Below are positions 1 through 5,972 of a stretch of DNA of 5,972 nucleotides, piece after piece. Location: contig CALVVH010000088.1 of NCBI GenBank assembly GCA_944363805.1, positions 1 to 5,972 of the forward strand, read 5' to 3'. A program made the translations under genes and the position numbers. The stretch comes from an uncultured Bacilli bacterium. Lineage in GTDB: Bacteria > Bacillota_I > Bacilli_A > RF39 > UBA660. Position 1 is the first letter of the stretch, and the number at the start of each line of letters is the position of its first letter. The notes beneath the pieces are model-generated. The model searched no databases and was not told the origin of the DNA. It saw nothing but the letters and a program-made list of their open reading frames with translations.

Positions 1-3000
1 TGGTTAGAATATGAAACAGATGCTCGTGATGTTTTATATGTTCGTATTGATAGAACTAGAAAAGTAACAGTAACAACCCTTTTACGGGCTTTAGGTTTAT
101 CTAGCGATGAAGATATCATTAGTATTTTTGGTGACAATCCATATATTGAGAATACTTTAGAAAAAGATAACACTAATAATACTGATGAAGCATTAATTGA
201 AATTTATGAAAAATTAAGACCTGGAGAACCGGCAACTCTAGATTCATCTAAGAACCAACTTATTACAAGATTCTTTGATCGTTTCCGTTATGATTTAGCC
301 AAAGTTGGTCGTTATAAATTTAATAAGAAATTAAATGTTTTAGATAGATTATTGGGTCTTACTTTAGCAGAACCAATAATCGATGGTGATAAAGTTATCG
401 TTGAAAGTGGGAATGTTATTACTAAAGAAATTTTAGAAGAACTTCGTCCATTATTTGCTAATGGCTTAAATATTAAAGAAATAGAAATTAATAATGAATT
501 AGATGATTATAATAAAGTTCAAACAGTTAAAGTAGTAGATCCTACTGATGCTAAGAAAACTATTACTATAATAGGTACTGATCCATCAGTTGATGTTCGT
601 CGTCTTACTATTCCAGATGTTTATGCATCTCTAAATTATTATATCGGATTACACTATGGCATTGGTTTTGATGATGAAATCGACAACTTAGGAAATCGTC
701 GTGTTCGTCAAGTTGGTGAACTTATCCAAAATCAATTTAGAATTGGTATGGCGAGAATGGAAAGAGTTATTCGTGAAAGAATGACTACTCAAGATATTGA
801 AACAGTTACACCAAAGACTTTAATTAATATTCGTCCGGTAACTGCTGCTTTAAAAGAATTCTTTGGTTCTTCCCAACTTTCTAAGTTCATGGATCAAATC
901 AATCCAATCGCTGAACTTACCGATAAAAGACGTTTATCAAGTTTAGGACCTGGAGGACTTTCTCGTGATCGTGCTGGTATGGATGTTCGTGACGTTAACG
1001 CTTCCCACTATGGTCGTATTTGTCCAATCGAATCTCCAGAAGGTCAAAACATTGGACTTATTACATCACTTGCTGGTTATGCTAAAGTTAATGAATATGG
1101 TTTCATTATGACTCCATACCGTAAAGTTGAAAATGGTATAGTTACTGATGAAATAGTTTACATGACTGCTGATGAAGAAAAAGATTATTATATTTCGCAA
1201 GCAACTATAAAGTTAACTGATAAAAATGAAATTGTTGAAGACGAAGTTATTGCTCGTTTGAATGGCGATACTGTTTATGTTGATAAGATGCACGTTAATT
1301 ATGTTGACGTTGCCCCTTCTCAAGTTGTAGCCATTACTACAAGTTGTATTCCATTCCTAGAATTCGACGATGCTAACCGTACCCTAATGGGAGCTAACAT
1401 GCAACGTCAAGCGGTACCACTACTTGAAACAGAAGCACCAATCGTTGGTACTGGAGTTGAATGCATTGCTGCGCGTGACTCAGGTTCAACAATCGTTTGT
1501 AAAGCTGATGGTGTAGTAGATTATGCAGATGGCTTAAAGATTGTTGTCAATGTTGCTAAAGGCAAAGATACATATTATCTAGCTAACTTTGAAAGAAGTA
1601 ATGCTTCATCTTGTATCAATCATCATCCCCTTGTTAAGAAGGGTGATAAAGTCCATCGTGGTCAAGTTATCGCTGATGGTCCATCAACCGATCAAGGTGA
1701 ACTTGCTTTAGGTAAGAATATGACTGTTGCCTTCATGACATTTAATGGTTATAACTACGAAGACGCTGTTATATTAAATGAAAGATTAGTTAAAGATGAT
1801 GTTTATACATCCCTTCATATTGCTCATTATGATATCGATTGCCGTGATACTAAATTAGGACCTGAAGAAATTACAAGAGATATTCCAAATGTTGGGGAAG
1901 ATGCTCGTAAGAATTTGGATGCTGATGGTATTGTTAGAATCGGTACTGAAGTAAAAGAAGGCGATATCCTAGTTGGTAAAGTTACACCAAAAGGTGTTCA
2001 AGAATTAACTAGCGAAGAAAAATTATTACATGCCATATTTGGTGAAAAGACTCGTGAAGTAAGAGATACTTCTTTACGCGTTGAACATGGTGCCGGTGGT
2101 ATTGTTCATGATGTTAAAGTTTATACTAAAGAAAACTCTGATGAACTACCTGCTGGTGTATCAAAAGTAATAAGAGTATATATTATTCAAAAACGTAAGA
2201 TTCAAGTTGGTGACAAGATGTCTGGTCGTCACGGAAATAAAGGGGTTATCTCATTGATCCTTCCAGAAGAAGATATGCCTTACTTACCAGATGGTCGTCC
2301 AGTTGATATCATGTTAAACCCTCTAGGTGTTCCATCTCGTATGAATATCGGGCAAATATTAGAAGTACACTTGGGTATGGCTGGTAAGAAGTTGGGTGTT
2401 CATTATGCAACCCCAGTATTCGATGGTGCAACTTGGGCAGATATCATGGAAGAAATGAAAGAAGCTGGCATGGCTGAAGATGGAAAAGTCGAACTTCGTG
2501 ATGGACGTACTGGTGAATTATTTGATCATCGTATCAATGTTGGGGTTATGTACATGGTAAAACTACATCACATGGTTGATGATAAACTTCATGCTCGTGC
2601 AACAGGACCTTACTCATTAGTTACGCAACAACCACTTGGTGGTAAAGCTCAATTCGGTGGTCAAAGATTCGGAGAAATGGAAGTTTGGGCCCTATATGCT
2701 TATGGTGCATCCCATGTACTTCAAGAAATATTGACTGTTAAAGCCGATGATATAACTGGTCGTGTTAAAGTTTATGAATCATTAGTTAAAGGTAAAGTAA
2801 TCGATCAAGCTGGTGTACCTGAATCATTCCGAGTTCTAGTAAAAGAATTCCAAGCATTAGGCTTAGATGTTCAAGTAATCAATGATAAAGATGAAGTAGT
2901 TGAATTTAAGGACATCGAAGAAGATGAAGATGATTCTGATGCCTTTAGAATCGAAGAAATAGATGTTACAACTAGTGATTTACAACCAGATGAACCTGAA

Positions 3001-3096
3001 ATCGATGATGATTATGTCGAAGAAGAGGAAGAAGATTTAGATGACTTAGAATTTCCAGGTATCGACGAAGATGATACCATGGATGAAGGGGAGTAG
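1..3096 (+). CDS. rpoB: RNA polymerase subunit beta (RpoB), 5'-truncated by the window edge
   Basis: Beta is the second-largest subunit of the RNA polymerase core and forms one pincer of the active-centre cleft. The frame is open from base 1 ([11 protein letters not shown]) to TAG at 3094-3096, giving 1031 residues. Against the ~1190-residue Firmicutes protein, about 165-170 N-terminal residues are missing. A TTG at 352 is an internal leucine, not the start, because the homology continues unbroken upstream of it. In order one sees the beta lobe (about 1-800), rifampicin cluster I (865-945), fork loop and cluster II (961-1062), the flap region (about 1870-2160) without an E. coli-type SI2 insertion, and [12 protein letters not shown] at 2209-2244 with the two active-site lysines (codons 2215 and 2239; E. 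coli K1065 and K1073). Next come the [19 protein letters not shown] clamp-contacting motif (2638-2694) and [10 protein letters not shown]. The last 61 codons are highly acidic. Two rifampicin-pocket residues are non-consensus. rpoC follows after nine bases in the same operon. The identification is certain. Confidence 0.99.
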   Translation, partial: WLEYETDARDVLYVRIDRTRKVTVTTLLRALGLSSDEDIISIFGDNPYIENTLEKDNTNNTDEALIEIYEKLRPGEPATLDSSKNQLITRFFDRFRYDLAKVGRYKFNKKLNVLDRLLGLTLAEPIIDGDKVIVESGNVITKEILEELRPLFANGLNIKEIEINNELDDYNKVQTVKVVDPTDAKKTITIIGTDPSVDVRRLTIPDVYASLNYYIGLHYGIGFDDEIDNLGNRRVRQVGELIQNQFRIGMARMERVIRERMTTQDIETVTPKTLINIRPVTAALKEFFGSSQLSKFMDQINPIAELTDKRRLSSLGPGGLSRDRAGMDVRDVNASHYGRICPIESPEGQNIGLITSLAGYAKVNEYGFIMTPYRKVENGIVTDEIVYMTADEEKDYYISQATIKLTDKNEIVEDEVIARLNGDTVYVDKMHVNYVDVAPSQVVAITTSCIPFLEFDDANRTLMGANMQRQAVPLLETEAPIVGTGVECIAARDSGSTIVCKADGVVDYADGLKIVVNVAKGKDTYYLANFERSNASSCINHHPLVKKGDKVHRGQVIADGPSTDQGELALGKNMTVAFMTFNGYNYEDAVILNERLVKDDVYTSLHIAHYDIDCRDTKLGPEEITRDIPNVGEDARKNLDADGIVRIGTEVKEGDILVGKVTPKGVQELTSEEKLLHAIFGEKTREVRDTSLRVEHGAGGIVHDVKVYTKENSDELPAGVSKVIRVYIIQKRKIQVGDKMSGRHGNKGVISLILPEEDMPYLPDGRPVDIMLNPLGVPSRMNIGQILEVHLGMAGKKLGVHYATPVFDGATWADIMEEMKEAGMAEDGKVELRDGRTGELFDHRINVGVMYMVKLHHMVDDKLHARATGPYSLVTQQPLGGKAQFGGQRFGEMEVWALYAYGASHVLQEILTVKADDITGRVKVYESLVKGKVIDQAGVPESFRVLVKEFQALGLDVQVINDKDEVVEFKDIEEDEDDSDAFRIEEIDVTTSDLQPDEPEIDDDYVEEEEEDLDDLEFPGIDEDDTMDEGE
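865..945 (+). other. rpoB: Rifampicin-resistance-determining region of RpoB (cluster I), resistant-type residues
   Basis: The codons align without gaps to E. coli beta 507-533, beginning GSSQLS and ending KRRLSSL. Most rifampicin contacts are kept: L511, F514, D516, R529 and S531. Three positions differ from the usual residue: Q513 is Lys (AAG, 883-885), N518 is Ile (ATC, 898-900) and H526 is Asp (GAT, 922-924). Q513K and H526D are each known from resistant clinical or laboratory mutants of other bacteria. The region lines the RNA exit path behind the active site. I infer, without phenotype data, that this polymerase is intrinsically poorly sensitive to rifamycins. Confidence 0.9.
2911..3093 (+). 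other. rpoB: Coding region for the acidic C-terminal tail of RpoB
   Basis: After the conserved beta C-terminal core (ending around [15 protein letters not shown]), the last 61 residues contain 34 Asp or Glu and one basic residue (Arg, codon 2947). A run of five consecutive Glu is encoded at 3019-3033, giving a purine-rich strand here. The tail is probably disordered. Acidic, variable beta C-termini are known in other Firmicutes (B. subtilis and Staphylococcus end similarly), but this one is on the long and dense side as I recall them. Its function is unknown. An interaction with basic partners or nucleic-acid mimicry, as for the acidic C-terminus of the delta subunit RpoE, is a guess. Confidence 0.85.
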
Positions 3097-3100
3097 GTGA
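3094..3100 (+). promoter_or_regulatory. rpoC ribosome binding site overlapping the rpoB stop codon
   Basis: TAGGTGA matches the AGGTGA half of the Firmicutes Shine-Dalgarno consensus and ends five bases before the ATG at 3106. This puts the GG at the usual distance from the start. The TAG of the site is the rpoB stop codon, so a ribosome terminating on rpoB sits directly on the rpoC initiation site, an arrangement that favours coupled, near-equimolar synthesis of beta and beta' (inference). A second purine run, AAGGGGAG at 3086-3093, lies inside the last rpoB codons and could help recruit the ribosome. It is too far from the ATG (12 bases) and too close to the in-frame GTG at 3097 (3 bases) to be the main site. 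Confidence 0.8.
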
Positions 3101-3105
3101 GTTTA

Positions 3106-5972
3106 ATGATAGATGTAAGCAAATTTAAAGGAATAAAAGTAAGTATTGCATCTCCAGAAAAGATTCGTTCTTGGTCTTATGGAGAAGTTAAGAAACCTGA
3201 AACTATCAACTATCGGACCCTAAAGCCTGAAAGAGATGGTTTATTCTGCGAAAAGATATTCGGACCAACAAAAGACTTCGAATGTAGTTGTGGAAAATAC
3301 AAAAGATTAAGATATAAAAATATTATTTGTGATCGTTGTGGCGTTGAAGTTACACGTTCTAAAGTAAGACGTGAAAGAATGGGGCACATTGAACTTGCTG
3401 CTCCTTGCTCTCACATTTGGTTCTTTAAAGGTGTTCCATCTAAAATGGGCCTTGTTCTAGATATGTCTCCAAGAGATCTAGAAGAAGTATTATACTTTGT
3501 TTCATACGTTGTAATTGACCCAGGTAAAGCCCCACTTGAAGTAAAACAAACACTTTCTGATAAAGAATATCGTGCTTATTATGAAAAATATGGTAATTCA
3601 TTTACTGTAGGTATGGGTGCTGAAGCTATTAAAGAATTACTAAAACGTGTCGATTTAGATAAAGAAATTGAAGATTTAAGAGCAGAACTTGAAAATACTA
3701 CTGGCCAAAAGAGAATTCGTTTAGTAAAACGTCTTGATTGCTTAGTAGCATTCCAAGAATCAGGTAATAAACCTGAATGGATGGTTCTAGATGTACTACC
3801 TGTAATACCTCCAGAACTTCGTCCGATGATCCAACTTGATGGTGGAAGATTTGCAACTAGTGACTTAAATGATTTATATCGTCGCATTATTAATCGTAAT
3901 AATCGTTTAAAGAAGTTACTAGAACTTGGAGCACCAACTATCATTGTTCAAAATGAAAAACGTATGCTTCAAGAAGCTGTTGACTCTCTATTTGATAATG
4001 GACGTCGTGGTAGAAGTATTACTGCTGCAAGTAATCGTCCTCTTAAGAGTTTATCTAGCATGCTTAAAGGTAAACAAGGTCGTTTCCGTCAAAACTTGTT
4101 AGGTAAACGTGTTGACTATTCAGGTCGTTCAGTTATCGTTGTTGGCCCAAATCTTAAGATGTATCAATGTGGTCTACCTAAAGAAATGGCTATTGAATTA
4201 TTTAAACCACACGTAATTAATGGTATTGTAGAACGTGGTTTAGCCCATAACATCAAGGGTGCTAAGAAATTAATCGATGCTCGTGATGAATCAGTATGGG
4301 ATATAGTTGAAGATGTAATTACTGAATATCCAGTACTTTTAAACCGTGCTCCAACTCTACATAGACTTGGTATTCAAGCATTTGAACCAGTTTTAGTTGG
4401 TGGTAAAGCAATTCGTCTTCACCCACTTGTTTGTACAGCATTTAATGCTGACTTCGACGGTGACCAAATGGCTGTTCACGTACCACTTTCTGAAGAAGCA
4501 AAAGCTGAAGCTAGAATTTTGATGCTTGGTGCTAATAACATCCTAAACCCTAAAGATGGAAAACCAATCGTTACTCCATCCCAAGACATGGTTTTAGGTA
4601 ACTGTTATCTAACAATCGAATATGCGGGTCTACCTAATGAAGGTCACGTATATAAAGATCCAAACGAAGCATTAATGGCTTATGAAAGAAGAGAAATTGA
4701 CCTTCATACCAGAATTGCTATTCCAGTAAAATCATTTAAATATAAACTATTTACTGATGAACAAAGAGACAAATATTTAGTTACAACTGTAGGTAAGATT
4801 AAATTTAATGAAATATTACCAGATACTTATCCTTATGTTAATGAAGGTACAAAGGAAAATATTGAAGGCGTAACTCCAGATAAATATTTCTTACCAATGG
4901 GAGCTAATATTCCTGAAGAAATTGCTAAGATGGAATTAGTTCAACCATTCATTAAGAAAACTCTTGGCCAATTAATTGCTCAAGTATTTAAAAGATATAA
5001 AACTACTGAAACATCAATTATGCTTGATAAATTAAAAGACTTAGGATTTAAATATTCAACTGTTGCAGGTGTAACAGTATCAATCGCCGATGTTGTCAGA
5101 AGTGATGATAAACACGAAATTATCGAAAGAGCAAAAGCAAAAGTAGATAAAATTAATAAACAATATCAAAGAGGTTTAATTACTGAAGAAGAAAGATATG
5201 AAAATGTTATTAATTCATGGAATAACGCAACCGATGAAATTAAAGATGAACTTGCTGAATTAAGTAAGAATAACTATGATAACCCAATATTTATGATGAT
5301 GAATAGTGGAGCTCGTGGATCTATTTCAAACTTTACACAGTTAGCAGGAATGCGGGGACTTATGGCAAAACCAGATGGTTCTACCGTAGAAATTCCAATC
5401 ACTTCATCATTTATCGAAGGATTATCCGTTTCTGAGTTCTTCTTATCAACTCACGGTTCTCGTAAAGGTTCAGCAGATACCGCATTACGTACTGCTGACT
5501 CAGGATATCTAACTCGTCGTTTAGTTGATGTTGCTCAAGATATCATTGTTAAAGATTACGACTGTGGTTCTGTTCAAGGCTTAGTTGTATATGACTTAGT
5601 AAATGACAAAGACGGAACTATCATTGAACCACTTGCTGAACGTATTTTAGGACGTTTTGCATCTAAGAAAATTGTTAATCCAGAAACTAAAGAAGTAATA
5701 GTTGAAGCTGGAGAAATGATTACTGAAAATGCTGTAGCTAAAATTACTAAAGCAGGTATTAAAAAGATCGAAATTAGAAGTATTCTTACATGTAAATCAA
5801 ATAATGGTGTATGTCAAAAATGTTATGGACGTAACCTTGCAACTGGTAACCTAGTTGAAAAAGGTGAAGCTGTAGGTATTATGGCTGCTCAATCAATTGG
5901 TGAACCAGGTACCCAACTTACCATGCGTACATTCCACTCTGGTGGTGTTGCCCATGGTGGAGATGCCGATAT
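3106..5972 (+). CDS. rpoC: RNA polymerase subunit beta' (RpoC), 3'-truncated by the window edge
   Basis: Beta' is the largest core subunit and carries the catalytic Mg site. The frame is open from ATG 3106 to the window end: 955 codons plus two bases, with no in-frame stop. Firmicutes RpoC is about 1200 residues, so roughly 250 (rest of the trigger loop, jaw, C-terminus) lie outside. The start is supported by a good Shine-Dalgarno and by the family-typical opening [20 protein letters not shown]. Visible parts: zinc site 1 with C60, C62, C75 and C78; sigma-binding coiled coil about residues 255-302; switch 2 near [20 protein letters not shown] (about 322-341); [18 protein letters not shown] with R414 (E. 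coli R425); catalytic NADFDGDQM at 447-455 with D449, D451 and D453; bridge helix around 775-810; zinc site 2 with C820, C896, C903 and C906; and the trigger-loop base QLTMRTFH with M940, R941 and H944. All key residues are intact. It should be co-transcribed with rpoB. Confidence 0.99.
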   Translation, partial: MIDVSKFKGIKVSIASPEKIRSWSYGEVKKPETINYRTLKPERDGLFCEKIFGPTKDFECSCGKYKRLRYKNIICDRCGVEVTRSKVRRERMGHIELAAPCSHIWFFKGVPSKMGLVLDMSPRDLEEVLYFVSYVVIDPGKAPLEVKQTLSDKEYRAYYEKYGNSFTVGMGAEAIKELLKRVDLDKEIEDLRAELENTTGQKRIRLVKRLDCLVAFQESGNKPEWMVLDVLPVIPPELRPMIQLDGGRFATSDLNDLYRRIINRNNRLKKLLELGAPTIIVQNEKRMLQEAVDSLFDNGRRGRSITAASNRPLKSLSSMLKGKQGRFRQNLLGKRVDYSGRSVIVVGPNLKMYQCGLPKEMAIELFKPHVINGIVERGLAHNIKGAKKLIDARDESVWDIVEDVITEYPVLLNRAPTLHRLGIQAFEPVLVGGKAIRLHPLVCTAFNADFDGDQMAVHVPLSEEAKAEARILMLGANNILNPKDGKPIVTPSQDMVLGNCYLTIEYAGLPNEGHVYKDPNEALMAYERREIDLHTRIAIPVKSFKYKLFTDEQRDKYLVTTVGKIKFNEILPDTYPYVNEGTKENIEGVTPDKYFLPMGANIPEEIAKMELVQPFIKKTLGQLIAQVFKRYKTTETSIMLDKLKDLGFKYSTVAGVTVSIADVVRSDDKHEIIERAKAKVDKINKQYQRGLITEEERYENVINSWNNATDEIKDELAELSKNNYDNPIFMMMNSGARGSISNFTQLAGMRGLMAKPDGSTVEIPITSSFIEGLSVSEFFLSTHGSRKGSADTALRTADSGYLTRRLVDVAQDIIVKDYDCGSVQGLVVYDLVNDKDGTIIEPLAERILGRFASKKIVNPETKEVIVEAGEMITENAVAKITKAGIKKIEIRSILTCKSNNGVCQKCYGRNLATGNLVEKGEAVGIMAAQSIGEPGTQLTMRTFHSGGVAHGGDAD
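4444..4470 (+). other. rpoC: Catalytic Mg-binding motif NADFDGDQM of RpoC
   Basis: This is the universal signature of multisubunit RNA polymerases. D449, D451 and D453 (codons 4450, 4456 and 4462; E. coli D460, D462 and D464) hold the catalytic Mg ion. The motif is unaltered, which supports a functional enzyme. Confidence 0.98.
5563..5823 (+). other. rpoC: RpoC zinc site 2 (C820, C896, C903, C906)
   Basis: One cysteine codon at 5563 in DYDCGSVQG and three at 5791, 5812 and 5821 in [15 protein letters not shown] correspond to E. coli beta' C814, C888, C895 and C898. The C-x6-C-x2-C spacing is preserved exactly, and the loop between the first and second cysteine is two residues longer than in E. 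coli. The site is predicted to bind structural zinc. Confidence 0.93.

Noticed and set aside
352..354. TTG at 352 as the start of rpoB
   Set aside because: The same frame is open back to base 1 and encodes a conserved beta segment ([34 protein letters not shown]), so TTG 352 is an internal leucine and the true start lies upstream of the window.
3019..3040. Purine-rich GAA/GAG/GAT run as a DNA repeat
   Set aside because: It is imperfect and in frame, and is simply the codon signature of the acidic Glu/Asp run in the RpoB tail.
3097..3099. GTG at 3097 as the rpoC start
   Set aside because: It is in frame, but it lies inside the best Shine-Dalgarno and only three bases from the upstream purine run. 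ATG 3106 has proper spacing and gives the family-typical N-terminus.
3097..3105. A promoter, terminator or processing site between rpoB and rpoC
   Set aside because: The gap is nine bases, too short for any of these, and nothing beyond the ribosome binding site is visible.
3579..3944. A 121-residue open frame on the minus strand
   Set aside because: It lies wholly antisense to the conserved rpoC coding sequence, its product (Ser/Arg-rich, opening [10 protein letters not shown]) resembles no family I know, and no convincing ribosome binding site or promoter is evident. It is a shadow of rpoC.
1..5972. Use of UGA as tryptophan (Mycoplasma/Spiroplasma code), suggested by AT richness and rifampicin-pocket divergence
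   Set aside because: All eight tryptophans in the two proteins are TGG and no in-frame TGA occurs in about 1990 codons.
1..5972. A previously undescribed system hidden in the window
   Set aside because: Apart from nine bases, the whole window is two conserved RNA polymerase genes, with no room for another locus. Only residue-level oddities remain.

Overview
The window is an ordinary housekeeping segment: the rpoB-rpoC operon of a low-GC, Firmicutes-type bacterium, cut at both ends. Both proteins read collinearly with my memory of the Bacillus subtilis subunits and lack the large insertions of the E. coli enzyme where those can be judged (no SI2 in beta; the window ends before the SI3 position of beta' can be fully read). 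The DNA is AT-rich, with codon use leaning to TTA, AGA, GAA and AAA. All eight tryptophans are TGG and no in-frame TGA occurs, so there is no sign of the Mycoplasma/Spiroplasma code in which UGA encodes Trp. A Bacilli, Erysipelotrichia-like or Clostridia-like gut lineage is plausible, but the genus cannot be named from this sequence.

Layout: bases 1-3096 encode RNA polymerase beta (RpoB) without its first ~165-170 residues. Nine bases of spacer follow. Bases 3106-5972 encode RNA polymerase beta' (RpoC) up to just past the start of the trigger loop, so roughly the last 250 residues are outside the window. The rpoC Shine-Dalgarno sequence overlaps the rpoB stop codon. No promoter, terminator, RNA gene, mobile element or CRISPR array is visible, and no stretch longer than nine bases is non-coding.

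Together the two subunits form the catalytic core of RNA polymerase. Beta supplies the two active-site lysines, the flap and the rifampicin pocket. Beta' supplies the Mg-binding aspartates, the bridge helix, the trigger loop and two zinc sites. All of these residues are present where the window covers them, so both genes look functional.

No novel system was found. The most notable signal is in the rifampicin pocket: the native sequence has Lys at E. coli position 513 and Asp at position 526, both known resistance substitutions, which predicts intrinsic rifampicin resistance. Beta also ends in a strongly acidic tail of about 60 residues. Smaller points are an arginine at beta' 84 (relevant to fidaxomicin), non-consensus residues in the bridge helix, in rif cluster II and near the beta C-terminus, and a slightly altered trigger-loop tip.
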